Positions 31,401 to 46,019 of a DNA stretch of 47,500 nt are shown here, in pieces. Location: the NCBI RefSeq assembly GCF_964340395.1, contig NC_135553.1:2950001-2997500 (forward strand). Reading direction: 5' to 3'. Source of the DNA: Glandiceps talaboti. Lineage: Eukaryota; Hemichordata; Enteropneusta; Spengelidae. The translations under genes were made by a program, and so were the position numbers. Each line of letters opens with the position of its first letter. Position 1 is the first letter of the stretch. The notes beneath the pieces were generated by a model. That model did no database searches, was not told the origin of the DNA, and saw only the letters and a list, made by a program, of their open reading frames with translations.

Positions 31401-34400
31401 CTTTTCTTCTTTGGCGATTCGTGCATTCATATGTACTTCCGCTGCAAGATATGCCGTAAAATACACATTTGATCATGTGATCATCACATGAGCTCAGTGT
31501 GCTAACTTTTGTCCGAGATGAGATGTAGTGTAGGTGACAGGTAAATGTTATTTTATACATACAAACTGTTTGGTAACTTCCATGAGTTCAAAATTCATTG
31601 TGTTTAAATTAACTTGTGATTCATACATGCGCGCTTCGCATGCGCAGAAAAACTATGAGTCGCTCAACTACACATTGTTTCTAAGCAGAAATTTACCATT
31701 TTTACAAGAAATCATGTCCCTCTACTGAACCCTACCGGCATGCTAATAAACCAATTCGACGTGGTCGTAGGAATTTAGGGTTAGTAAGAGTTTATGATAG
31801 TGGTGCAATGCATAGTGTCAGGGTGAATACAAACAACACACTTAGCTCCGCAGTCCTGACTTGCTAATGTCAGACAGCCACTATAAGTGCAAGTTAACTA
31901 ATGGATTACACATACTCACTCGTGTCAAAGATAATGCCGGCGTTTTCACGCATTTTTCTCCAAGAAGGTAGATTCAACTTCACCAGTAACGTCTGAGACG
32001 GAAAAAAGAACACTGCTTCCGAGTGACGGAAAAATTCCTTCGTTGCCTGTATGAATTTCTCTGACATAGGATCAACGGCGTCGTCCAGAAGTCCCAGTCG
32101 TTTCTCAAATAATGTAGATGCCACAGCTGTTTATGTACAGAAAGGAAAACGAATCTTTAATCGTTCGAATATGGGATTTGCGAATTAAAGCTAACGGATG
32201 ATCATTTGACCGATCTCGAGATGTTGCATGATTTAGCCGTTCCACCAATTTCTTCAAATCCCATATTCGAAACGAACATGTTTCATCGTGAAGATGTATA
32301 GGAAAACAATTATTTGCATAATATTCGGACAAAATATGTTATTATATATGTACTACATCTAAGTCAAAAGATGTGGTGACAAATATTAAAGCCTTAAAAA
32401 TTATCCCAAGCCTTAATAGACAAATCGCCATATTGGATGTATTACAAGGGTTGGACCGTCATTGCACATGACAGTCCATTGCAGAACATCAACACACGGG
32501 TTTGGTCTAAACTATAATGAGATGTTTGATTGATTTTCTTTTCTAAATTTAATATATCTCATATCATTTTATATAAACTACCTGTACGATATTCTTAATT
32601 TCAACTGCGGTGTACATTCTTTTGGAAACTCGACATTTTCATTTTCGATCCTGTTCAGGTCGTATTTGACTTATCTCTAGTTTATGTGAATCTACAGACA
32701 ATCACAATGTACGTATATGTGATGCAATGTGATGTAAACGTTTTTTCAGAAAATATCGACATTTATGACATTCTGTCTTTCCTATGGCTTCTTACCTTCC
32801 ATGGACCATCTAAATAACTCTTCATCTATACCAGTCTTCAGTCTACCATCTTTACCATCTCGTAGTCTCCATATCTTAGCAATCAAATCATCTGCTACAT
32901 CATTCAGTGTATCTGTATATGAAGCAACTTGATTGGGTCGAAGTAAAGGTTTGATCAGCACACTTCTATGACGATGCCATTCCTCACCATCTCTATCAAA
33001 GTGGTACAAATGAAACTAGTAAGACTGAAACAGAACGTTCTCTGACTGGATAATAATCTAACATTGCTACATTTTATCGTCCTACAGGATTAAAATGTTG
33101 CCAACTTTGCTACATTACCTTCGTTTAATCTACGCCATGTGTAACAATTTAAGTGATCCACGTCATATAACATAAGTATTGTGTTTTTAAAGGCAACACG
33201 ATAAATGTAGCAAAGTTTTTTTTGTAACATTTATTTTTGATCTAGACAACATCTCTGTTTCAGATCAACTGTTTTTTGTTGTATACTTTTGAACAGAGTG
33301 ACATTATTTTCTGCTGCCGAACGAATTCCATGAGTGAGACTCGGAGAGGCAAAGTCTCACAAACCCGTCTGAAGAAATTGTATTTCATGTTAATAATTAT
33401 TCGCATGCATTACAAAGAGAAAAAAACTTACTATAGAACAGAAATCTGGGAAATAATTTCCCTCTTGGACCATGTATTGAAAACAGCATTGTACTGTTAA
33501 TTTACATATCTAACTTGTTGTATGAGAAAATAACAAAACAACCGAACCTGCAGGCACTTTAAGTTTTGCTGTTAGTTTTCAAAGCTTGTCTTTTGAAAGA
33601 GTTCGTTACTAGTAGTAGATCTACCATAGTACCGTGGAGGTAGAATGACAGGAGACACATTGTATCCCAAGCTAGTATACAGTTCGCTATCAGCACCAAT
33701 TCAGAAAGTTGTTTTTACAAAAAGTCAATATATGGATTGGGTTTCTTCAATAACTGTTCTATTTTTCTTCTTGGCAGCTGTGTCCGTGTGGATAACTGAT
33801 GCGACATCTATAACTAGCAAGTGTCTTGGGCGATAGGAAAGTAGGCAGACTCGGAGCCTTTCCGTGTCTCCAAATTCGTAAACTTGGCCCGGACAAGTTG
33901 AACAAACGTTACCATGTTGAGAAATGTTATTGTTAGACTACGGTGTACATGTATGTACGTACGAATGTATAAACATAGACCTGTACTGGGACTCCATGGT
34001 CTATCTATAAGTGCAAATCCCGGAAGTATAAAAAGCTCAAAAACAAAAATAATGCTACAATTATTACAGCCACATGAAGTTATATACAGTGGTCTGAGAA
34101 TATGATATGGCGAAAAAAAACATGACTCATTCTGTCATGACGTGACCGTAAAACAATACTAGTATATATTCGTGTGCATTATGTAATATACTGAAAGCGT
34201 ATTAATACCGATATACCCTCGACCATTGTTACCAAACTTGAGGTAGTCTACATACATGTCCTGGGATACATATTCCAGCGATGCATCCACTATGTCTGCT
34301 GGGGACGTTGACAACCCAGGTTAAATATGAAAGCTTACATGACGAGGAAAGTTTTATGATATATTTATGTACTTACGAAAGGAAAACGCCAAGGGAATAG

Positions 34401-34798
34401 CCGTCAAGTTTTCGGTACAACAGCCATGGCTCCAATGGAGGTCGACGTGGGTATTTGCCCTCTGCACGAAATACGGCCGCAGCAGCGTCGGGGTCAGCGA
34501 CGAAAATGTCACTGAAGCCTGCTAAACGTTCTCTCCAAATTGGACCAAACTGTTTTCGACGCATCGTGTAGAACTTGTCCATCTTGGCCAGTCCCCCATT
34601 TCGAATTATATCAAGATATGTGACAAATTTGTTTCTCGGACCGGGGATATCCTCGTAACGTTTAACAGCATCGTTGCTGTGTGTAGGTGTTTCCTGAGTT
34701 GCCGATGCCGTCGTACGATGTCGAACGGCATTTTTACGTATCAAAGGGACTGATCGGCGGCCGAGTACATACCAACATCGAACAATCGGCATTGTCAC
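28442..34798 (-). CDS. Mitochondrial-clan cytochrome P450
   Basis: Eight exons (34798-34377, 32992-32796, 32126-31920, 31441-31257, 30555-30389, 29880-29802, 29127-28921, 28555-28442) join in frame to 525 residues, normal full length. The N-terminus is rich in arginine and serine/threonine without a membrane anchor, as in a mitochondrial presequence, then IPGP. Further landmarks: AGVDTT of the I-helix (333-338), ESMR of the K-helix (390-393), FKPERW (442-447) and the heme loop FGAGPRQCIGRR with ligand Cys472. The arginine pair after the heme loop is typical of P450s that receive electrons from adrenodoxin in the mitochondrial matrix. The family includes CYP11, 24 and 27 steroid/vitamin D hydroxylases and many invertebrate enzymes; the substrate cannot be told. 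All borders are GT..AG. It sits between genes B and C on the opposite strand. Confidence 0.96.
28740..28875. repeat. (CCA)n microsatellite in P450 intron 7
   Basis: In the transcript it reads as G-rich (TGG)n starting about 45 nt after the exon 7 donor. Long open frames here are repeat artefacts. Confidence 0.95.
29714..29815. repeat. 51-bp tandem duplication containing the P450 exon 6 donor
   Basis: Copies 29714-29764 and 29765-29815 differ by a few bases. Each contains the exon end CCAAAGGGG followed by GTAAGT on the minus strand, so a second equivalent donor exists 51 nt downstream of the first. Confidence 0.92.
32162..32274. repeat. Inverted repeat in P450 intron 2
   Basis: CGTTCGAATATGGGATTT (32162-32179) pairs with 32256-32274 with one extra base; the loop is about 76 bp. 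Confidence 0.7.
33060..33225. mobile_element. Small foldback repeat in P450 intron 1
   Basis: GCTACATTTTATCGT near 33065 is inverted as ACGATAAATGTAGC near 33200. The arm sequence AACATTGCTACATTTTATCGTC (given here in part) also occurs in the foldback element of gene B intron 1, so both probably belong to one family. Confidence 0.5.
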
Positions 34799-37700
34799 AT
34801 GAAATTCGGAGCGTCGTGGTCCATGGGGTTCAGGTGTACTTGCAATCGAGTCACGAACTTTGACCGTCGAGAGAAGTATATGACCTTTGACCCGTGAATG
34901 CGCATTCTTTTCTTCATCGTTTAATATTTGCCCAGTATCACAATCAATTTTACATCTATTTCAGTGACAAATGTAGATTTAGACACTTTTGAAATATGTC
35001 TTTAAGGAGAAGTATAATTTTCTTTCCGAAGTTTTCTCCCAACAAGTGTGGGCCTGCGCTGGTGTAGTCTATACTAGGCCCTGACCACACAGGGACCGTA
35101 TCATACGTACTACATTACGTACAATCCCATGGTTCCTCAGTGTCAGGACCTAGACTAGCTGCGGTGAGTGCAAATATCGAGAGTGGGGAGGTTTCTCCAC
35201 TGTCTATGGTGCAAAGTAAAAAAAAACTACAAAGCATTTCAAGTAAAACCCAACACATGGCATGATGACTCGGTGAATGTTTACAGACTGTGACACCTAC
35301 GCGGACCAACCATACTAAATAGACCGTAGACGACTTGGGTTAGTGGTCTATGGTTCAACAGTGTCATTTTATTCTAGAGAAACGTTCTTGCCGTTGTTTT
35401 GATAAAATTTCGACACAAATGATCTTCTTTTAGCGACTGTGAACATTTATTTAGAGCACATGTAGACAAGTAAGAAAGTTGTCTGTGTTTAGAGTACAAT
35501 AAGTGTCATAAGCACAATAAATTATTCTAATTTTTTTTGTGAAAAGAAAAAGTTTTCATACAATTACATGTAATGATGTTAGGCTTAATATTTTTTATAT
35601 TCGAATATTCGTTTATTTTCAGGAATATAAATATACAAGAAACAGTGTACTAATGATAAATGATTACATGATACTAGGAAAACAGAATTAAAGGTAGTTG
35701 CCTAGCAGCTGTAACTGAGCAACTCCAGTCTCCGTAAACAGATTTTCAAAGTAGATAAAATATAATATCTGGGCTTTCAAAAAATGTTACAAAACACTCA
35801 GTTACAATACTGTAACCCATACTGGTGTATTCGTCAAGAGTCTTGAGTGAAGCTAGACTATAGTGACGTCATCGGTCCGGGTTTATCAGCCTGCCCTAAT
35901 TGGGAAAGGAGATTAGACCGCGCCCACAACGGCTGACCTGTCAGCCTCTAGATAGCCAGCGTTGTTAGTATAAATTCTCATTGATTCTGTTACTTGCGTA
36001 ATTATTGCATAATCTTTTAGAGGTCACAGGTTATGTGTTAACGCGAATATAACACATATCATATGTATATGTTAAAAATATATGTTATATTATGTTATAT
36101 TCGCGTTAACACTGTGATGGGGACGGCATTTTTAGGATAAATAATTAATAACATTATTATTTTGTATTCTGACCATCCTTGAATAGAATATTAGCTTACA
36201 AGTGACTGTGTATGAATTACATAACAGGACAAGCATTGATTCTTAACTTACATCAATATCGCTCGTGAAAAAAACAAGATAAGTCCTTATCCGATATCAT
36301 ATCATATGTAGATCACAATGACACAATTTGCATAATGGATTATATATCAATAACTCTAATTTGCATAATATAGGTATGTCTTCTGCAACGCAGCAAGTAC
36401 ACATACCTTTGAGCACACACTTATCACATTACACATAAAATTTGGGATAAGCTATTTCTCTGTTTGTAAAAGTACATCTATCATAATGTTGGCTGATAAT
36501 AAATGTACAGATCACCTAGCTAACTTGAACTAAGAAAGGTAAAATACATTTGGAGCACGGCAGAATTCGAAATCATTTTTTCAGCACCACAGTTTGTAAT
36601 CTATTGCTCGATGTGTCATTTCTTGTATACTTGAATAATGTCTACGCCATTTCATTCCGGGTGATTGAAAGAGTATATGGTCTACGAGTATACTGAGTAC
36701 ACCTCCCATAAAATCATTTTGTCTGAGTCGTTATGCATCGTTATGCATGCGATCCATGCATCAAATCAAATCAAAACAAAATGAAATCCGAACAATCTAA
36801 GGAAAAAGTAGTCATGACGTGCTTTCCCCGAGTTTTCTTTTGTCGGGTTTGAGTCATTAACAAATGTGATACCGTCGCCGAAGTGTTTATGACAACCAAG
36901 TGATGATACAAACCCCTAGCAGCATCTCGCAATTGTCAGTACTGTATCCGGATTGTTTTTCTCCTGTTTAAACCTTAGTGCCAACCCAGTTTACACCACC
37001 ATAGATACCATAAATAACTAGTAGACACCGAGTTATTCAGCTTTAAGATTACAATTAACCGTTTCCCGTAGATATTTGGCTGACAAGACATAAAATAACA
37101 TGTCGTTAGGGCGACGGAAAAAAATTAAAATATCGAGGCTTTAGATAAATTGGAATAATAGATCATGCTGTCATCTCAAAAGTGAAAACCAAATGGGTAA
37201 GTGACAATAATAAATTTAGGTAATAGGTAATAAATTCTGTTGAATATAGATACCCATCAACGTGTACAAATCACCTGTATTACAAGTCATTGGAATATTC
37301 CACAGCAGAATCTTATCTAGAAACCACATTATGGAGTAATTTATAATTGTGTGTTCAAAATCTAAACAAAAGTCCATAATGTATGGCAATTTAAAATGGT
37401 CATTAATAACGAAGAGAACGGAAAAAGCTGATTACTTGACAAATCATGATGGATAATTATCGTATAATAACCAATGATGTATTAGTCTACACAGGAAACT
37501 GTCGTACTCTAATGATGGTGGTGACATTTAGCTTATTATCCGGTCGTCAAAATACTCTGGTTTCACGACTGTTTGGGTATGGGTCTGTTTTTGGAATAAA
37601 ATCCTTAAAAACAATCTTTCACCATTTTCAATCATATTTATTGAAAAATAAAAATTAGATTTTGTAACTAGGAATTTTTAATATCGCAGGCAGCATATTA

Positions 37701-38021
37701 TTACCAGTTGAAGAACCCATACTAAACATAAGGCTAATATCTGGACGTGTCCCCCTTTCTATAACGTCTTCAGGCTGTACATTCGTACTTAGACAATTTG
37801 GATACAAAGCAATGTTAATTGTTTGATCATTCTCAGGAGAGATTGTTTCGTAATATTAATAGGGACGTTAATTGCAAATAGAGTTAAACGTTGGAAATAA
37901 CACAATCCGGAGATGATAATTCGGTTTTAATATGCAAATTAGCTGCATTAGTCGTGAAAATATTAATGCTACGCAGCGACTTGTGTCCGTAGTTTGTTTT
38001 TGAACTAGTAAAGTTACGAAA
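34799..38021. other. Intergenic region between the divergent P450 and gene C
   Basis: About 3.2 kb between two divergently transcribed genes, without a convincing exon. It must contain both promoters. It holds an imperfect inverted repeat near 35070-35155 (CTAGGCCCTGAC/GTCAGGACCTAG) and the hairpin at 36035-36112. Confidence 0.5.
36035..36112. repeat. Hairpin with 20-bp arms
   Basis: GTGTTAACGCGAATATAACA near 36035 is inverted as TGTTATATTCGCGTTAACAC ending at 36112, with an AT-rich loop. Confidence 0.85.
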
Positions 38022-39701
38022 ATGGCAATGCAGGTGCTGTGGTTAACAATTGCTATAGTTTTGTTTGTGTCATCGGGGATAGAATCTCGAATAGAGTCTC
38101 GAATGTTTCAAGGTAAGTACGTTCTGCAGTCGTGTACCCTTCAAGTTACAAAGCTTACACCTCGTGGTGTTCTATGTTCTGGTTTTACCAAAACTCCGTC
38201 CGATTTTGAAAACCAGTCAATGAGCGGGAAACGGCCAAAATATTATATAAATGATTTATTGTGTTAATGGTTGTATGTCGCCGAACATAATATAAGCACT
38301 CATATATCTATCATAATTTAATCATAAAAATTGTTTCCATAACCGTTCCTTCAATCTGTAGACTTGGAACGCGAACACTGGTGTATAGGTAATCAATGTA
38401 TTTTGAAATAACAATACACATTTTTTGTTTTCAAAAAAATTAACAGTTGAATCACTGTTTTCATTAACTGCATACGTATGCGATTTACTCATTATCAGTG
38501 GCCACGTACACTTGTATCAAGCCAATAATAGTAATTACTACACTGACATGAACAACACAGCTGCATGACGGACCTTGTTAATTACATCGATTTCATGTAT
38601 GTGTATTAACCGACTGTATGCTGTTTTCGTGTCCTATTTCTATAGTTACCCCTTCCACCGTATGCGTATGATGATCGATACTGATCACACACCCCCATAG
38701 CCAATCCCAGCTATACAAAAGTTATCTAAATGTGGATAATACACTTTACTAGTATTGCTAACAGAGTACGGCATGTCTAGCACTAGTATTGGCAATTGCT
38801 TTATTGCAAAGGTAATTCTTCATGTAATACCCGAGAGTGTTAGATATATTGCTATGGCTGATACCATATATTCAGCATTTATTGACAATGTGTTACATTT
38901 ATAAGAATCAACTGACGCATGCGTAGTTAATATCGCAATCCTATCACGTACCCGGAGTTTGTATATCGTGCCTTATTATCAGTGAAGAGTAATTTCATGA
39001 TTTAGAAAGAAAGCTACGATGAAAATAGAGTTATCTTAAATCTTTAATTTATTATTTCAGTCCATTGCTACTACTCTATGTATAGTGTGGCTGAAGTTGT
39101 TAGCAAATATTTCAATTGCATTTTGCAATACATTTACAGGTAAAATTAAACGTAATGATTACGGGAACGAAGTTCTGTATGATTCATCGTCAACATCTGA
39201 GAGTTCGTCATTAATCGGAGACTTGATCAAGCCCACTAAAGTCACTTGTAAATGTAATCCACCGTGTGACGACAAAGACACTTGTACCATCTATGGATCA
39301 TGCTACATTAGTGGGACTGGAAGTGGGCCGATGTTCCTTGGTTGTCTCGGTGAAGAAACCACCAATGAGCTATGTAACCATCAAATGATCCAGGTTAGGT
39401 GATTAATATATACTCAACATTAATATATATATACGTGCGCGCATCATCTGTCAAATATTCTCCCTCTCAAACATACACCCATTACGTATATCATGTATGA
39501 ATGTATGTATGTATGTATGTATGTATGTATGTATGTATGTATGTATGTATGTATGTATGTATGTATGTATGTATGTATGTATGTATGTATGCATGTATGT
39601 ATATTGCGTATGTGTGAATATATATTCATGCAAACATCTAATAGTATTTATCTTTGTCTGACTTGTCTGTCTGTGTGTCTTTCTGTGTGTGTGTGTATGT
39701 G

Positions 39702-39748
<47 letters not shown>

Positions 39749-40405
39749 GTCTCCCTCTCCCCCTCTCATTGAAAAGTATATTGAACAAACCAGCAATCAT
39801 CACAGCCACGGCCGCCGCCGCCGCCACCACCACCACCACCACCGCCACCACCACCACCACCACCACCACCACCACCACCACCACCACCACCAACACCCTC
39901 ATCATCACCACCACCACCACCACCACCACCACCACCCTCACCACCACCACCACCACCACCACCACCACCACCACCACCACCACCCTCATCATCATCACCA
40001 CCACCACCACCACCACCACCACCACCACCACCACCACCACCACCACCACCACCACCACCACCACGAACACAATGATGTCGGCATTTCAATATGCAATTAC
40101 TTAAAATGTCAATCTGTCAGCAATTTGTTTTTGAAATGTTCATTTTTAAATTCTATATAACATTACTGAACATTCTGTACATTAGGCATATTGTCATACG
40201 ATTTCTCAAAGTTCAAAAGTGATGAGTCCATATGTCTATCATGGCAGGTAGTTTATTATATCTGATACCAAAATCCCTGATTTTTTTCATTTATTAGGAC
40301 ATTGGTTGTTGTAACACTGACTTATGTAATGATTACGCCTGGGGTTCAGGTGATGACTCCAATACAAGTGATGATTCCTACTCATATATTGTTAGTGAGA
40401 AATAG
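38022..40405 (+). CDS. Gene C: secreted BMP type I receptor-like ectodomain protein
   Basis: Exons 38022-38112, 39140-39393 and 40298-40405 join with the same phases as genes A and B (1, then 0) to 150 residues. The signal peptide is MAMQVLWLTIAIVLFVSS. A serine- and acid-rich stretch of about 40 residues follows, then the ten-cysteine domain CKCNPPC-x5-C-x5-CY..GC..C and, in exon 3, CCNTDLCN. The TCTIYGSCY block closely follows the T-C-x-T-x-G-x-C-F motif of BMPR1. The tail is short, acidic and tyrosine/serine-rich with one NTS glycosylation site, ending at TAG 40403-40405. No membrane segment. It is more like gene D than A/B. A strong donor (CAG|GTGAGT, intron from 40447) after the stop suggests a 3' UTR intron ending at 41385. 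Confidence 0.86.
39494..40064. repeat. Microsatellites (TATG)n, (TGTC)n and (CCA)n in gene C intron 2
   Basis: (TATG)n covers about 39494-39600, (TGTC)n about 39703-39748 and an interrupted (CCA)n about 39810-40064. Poly-His, poly-Thr, poly-Val and poly-Gly frames here are not genes. Confidence 0.95.
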
Positions 40406-40815
40406 TCAGTGGTTACAGCTAGAATAATGGGCAAATCTTCTGACAGGTGAGTCTAACAGAATGTCGATGGTAGTATGCATCATGATCCAATTTCTTTAAC
40501 TAATTTCGGAGTCATTTATTTATATTTTTTTCTGGTTCGGGAATGAAAGACCCATCTTTGAGGCATTACAAAAAACTTTTAAGAATTGTTTACTGAAAGC
40601 TACCACTGAGTCTCAATGTTCCGCAAAAGCAAGGATTTAATTTTTAGTGCAAAATTCGTGTTTACACTGTATTACCTGCTACCGATAATTGTATACGAAG
40701 TAGTGTAACTCATGAAATATTATATTTATGGAGTCCTTTAAAAGTTATCAAAGTACTTCTGAATCTTTCAAATGTATTCTTTTATATATCGTTATGTAGA
40801 CTGTTAATTTCAGCC

Positions 40816-40888
40816 CTGTCGAGATACATCGTTAGCCCTCGCATCCACACGAGGGCTAGGAGGAACGAACTACAATGTATCTCGACAG
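40816..40888. repeat. Nested inverted repeat (cruciform-like)
   Basis: The outer arms CTGTCGAGATACAT (40816-40829) and ATGTATCTCGACAG (40875-40888) enclose an inner stem AGCCCTCG (40834-40841) / CGAGGGCT (40850-40857). A third, imperfect outer-arm copy is near 40930. Confidence 0.85.
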
Positions 40889-41885
40889 CACAGTAATCAG
40901 GCTATGAGGGAGGTACGACTCACTAACAATGTATCTCGGCAGTGCAGTAAACAGACTAATCTTTATGTGGACATATAAGGCACTATATATAATTGAAGTG
41001 GGTACATATATGGAGAATATAACATATTGTGTTTTCCCTATTATAGTTATCTCCATATAGTCATCTTCAAAACTATTCGAAATTTCAAAATGTGTCGACG
41101 TCGTTCCTGCAAACCGGGAATTTCTTCATATTTCTAGTAATTTAGAGCTGGTTGAGACTAACGTGTGCGTGTGTGAAGTTGAAAACCAAGAGAAAGAAAC
41201 ATCATTTTAAAGTTGTATGTAAAGAAAACACTCATGATCAAGGAAGTATGCACTAAAGTAAAATTTGGCCATTTTACTCATTAGACTTGGCTTCCACGTA
41301 CACGAGAGAATTTCACTAACCGAGACGTTCCTCGAAATGTGCTTAATATACCTCATGTTTTTTGTATCTTTCTATTTTATTTTAGAAACTGTGTTGTACG
41401 AAATTCTATCTATTCACTACGAAGATATACCATATCACTAGTTCCACGTCTTGATCGCGTCACGATGTATTAAACAGCTCTGTCTATATATTTTTACCGT
41501 GACTGTTTGTTTTGATTACCAGACTGAGTTTTGTTATTCATGAATGTACAATTTCGTGTTGGCTTAGCTTGCTGACTTGTAATTTACATTTCACGGTAAA
41601 CAAATTTATGAATATATTAAACAACGCCTCATCTTCAAAAATATCCATTTTTCTATTCACCAAAAAGTGTTTGACTATGTATGGTAACCGGGTTACTGGT
41701 GGAAACGTGATAATTTAAACTCAGATTAGTCATTACTTTTCATCAATTTAGCGATGCACCGACAATGTTTGAGAACAATATCGTCCCAATTAGAAGTCTG
41801 ACGTTCAGTAATGTTGACCTTCAATCATTAGGTAGAATGTACATGATACACTATGTGATACACTATAGATTTAACATATTGGAGA

Positions 41886-42345
<460 letters not shown>

Positions 42346-43656
42346 ATTAGATTTTGAAAAAGAGCGAAAAGAGCGCCCACAACGACGATTCGTTCGGAAT
42401 CTCTCAATCTTTTTTCGCTTGAGCCCAACATCTACAATTGTTCGTTTTCATGCCTATGTTTTGTGCGTGTTTTGACTGGTCATCACCGCAGTCAATATTG
42501 AACTGATTCATGTAATATAACTTGTAATATTAAGATTGTAATTTAATTAATTTATTTATTTATTTATCTATTAGTGAATTTATTTGTTTATTCATCGCAC
42601 ATACTTAATTTCTTGGCTTGTTCACTTGCTTATTCACTTATTTGTCTATGGGCTATATTCTTTTCATTATTTTGGAATGTTCGAAAATGAAATCCAGTAG
42701 AATCAACTAGCCATACCGTAAAATACCTCCATGCAATCAAAATGAATTGTGTTTATTTTACTCAATGCAAGTCAAGTTCTAAGATTAATTACTGTCACAA
42801 ATGGACGATCTAGTAGAGGGATACTAGCATAACATACGAGCTGGTCTAATATTTATACCCGTTACTTCTGATTTATATCAGGGGACTAACAGATTGTAAC
42901 ACCTGTGAAATCCAACCCCTTTAAGGGCACAAAACCTTCTTATGACACTTTTGATTATTCACAATGTTCATTTCATATTATCATGCATTTTCTTGCCGTG
43001 TAAGTTTTCCAGGCATATGAAATCTGACAATTAACTTTCTTTACATTTCTCGAGTCGTCAAAAACGTTAATTAACTTCAATCTATCCTCGGAGCTACCTT
43101 CATATCATGGAACTGTTCATTTCAGTGAAATTTATATGAATATTTTGTGCAAGTTGAAAAGATTTTCAATGAACTTCAAAGTTTATTTCTAGTTCAAGTT
43201 CAGAAGGATGGTGACATCCTCTACAACGACTATCACAGTATAACTGATATGAATTGTGAATGTAAATACAGCCATTTTGGATACTGCTTCACGATTTCCA
43301 TTTCTCTGTGCAGTCTGTCGATCACCATAAACATTATTTGCTGACAAGTGTCGATATAATATAAATATTCTTTTAAAAAGCAATACCACAGCTCATTATT
43401 TCAATTTCCTTTGTATGAATCAAATTCCGTCAACAAGGAAATTGATATATTATACCAATTTTAATTTTCGCTGTAATCGTCGACGACTCTTCAAGGTTTA
43501 CATTTAATTATTCCAATATCCGCGATCCAAAAATATCAACATTTAATGCCTGTTTGGCAGAAATAATATACGAACTCTTTGTTCTTGGGTCTATTCTCAA
43601 ATTATTCCACCTTGTACCGTATTGTGAGCTAATATTTGAACGTCTACGTAGGCAAC

Positions 43657-45106
<1,450 letters not shown>

Positions 45107-45301
45107 TTATACATAGCGTCACTGTAAGAGATGTCGATATGCAGAACATGCATGGGTAAGTATTCTAAAGTTCGTTGACGTCGAAATCGAATTACTTGTC
45201 TGATAACAAAGAATCATTCTAATATCTATGATCAAACTTAGTTGTGCTTGCTTATCAACTATTCTCAGCAATTCCATGATACTTGACGAAAACCAAATAC
45301 A

Positions 45302-45304
<3 letters not shown>

Positions 45305-45332
<28 letters not shown>

Positions 45333-45434
45333 TGTATGTATGTATGTATGTATGTATGTATGTATGTATGTATGTATGTACATGTATGTATGTATGTATG
45401 TATGTATGTATGTATGTACAAACGTACGTACGTA

Positions 45435-45466
<32 letters not shown>

Positions 45467-45478
45467 CGTACGTACGTA
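45305..45478. repeat. (TATG)n, (CGTA)n and (CGCA)n microsatellite
   Basis: It lies in the proposed 3' UTR intron of gene D. Open frames on both strands are artefacts. Confidence 0.95.
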
Positions 45479-45775
45479 ATACTATGTTTGCCTGCCTACC
45501 CACATGCCTGCCTGTCTGTCTGTATGTATGCGAATACTATTACATCATATACAATACATTTCATGTTCATGATTTTATCCTAACGTTATCTTATCATGTC
45601 AGTTTCAGAAATTGTTTCCCTGAAGACAACAGCATCAGACATCATTTGTTATCACGTGACTCCTCAATGAGTGAAACATACTTCTCATATATTTCAATTT
45701 GTAGTCAACAGTAACTTTGACTTCTTTAATATGAGTTTATTGTTACTTGTTATGATTATCAAATGACTGTATATA

Positions 45776-45781
45776 AATAAA
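45776..45781 (+). promoter_or_regulatory. Candidate polyadenylation signal of gene D
   Basis: AATAAA about 175 bp into the proposed last (untranslated) exon starting at 45603. Confidence 0.4.
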
Positions 45782-46019
45782 TACAGTGTCACGCATGTGC
45801 AAATTGAAGATTTGGTGGAACATGTACTACTAGTCTGTATGTTTTTTGGGCCATCATGCTTATTTTAAGTGAGTAAGATTTAACTTCGTAATTCCATTCT
45901 GTACCGTCATAATATTGGAACCCACAGTAGTGATGTTAGAAGAGTTTCTGACTTTTGTAATTTTTTTTGATTTCCATATTTATTCCTTGGCTTTGAAAAT
46001 TGTTAGCAATGATAATGGT

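Noticed and set aside
39493-40160. Open frames of 100-200 codons with poly-His, poly-Thr, poly-Val or poly-Gly
   Set aside because: They translate (TATG)n, (TGTC)n and (CCA)n arrays inside gene C intron 2.
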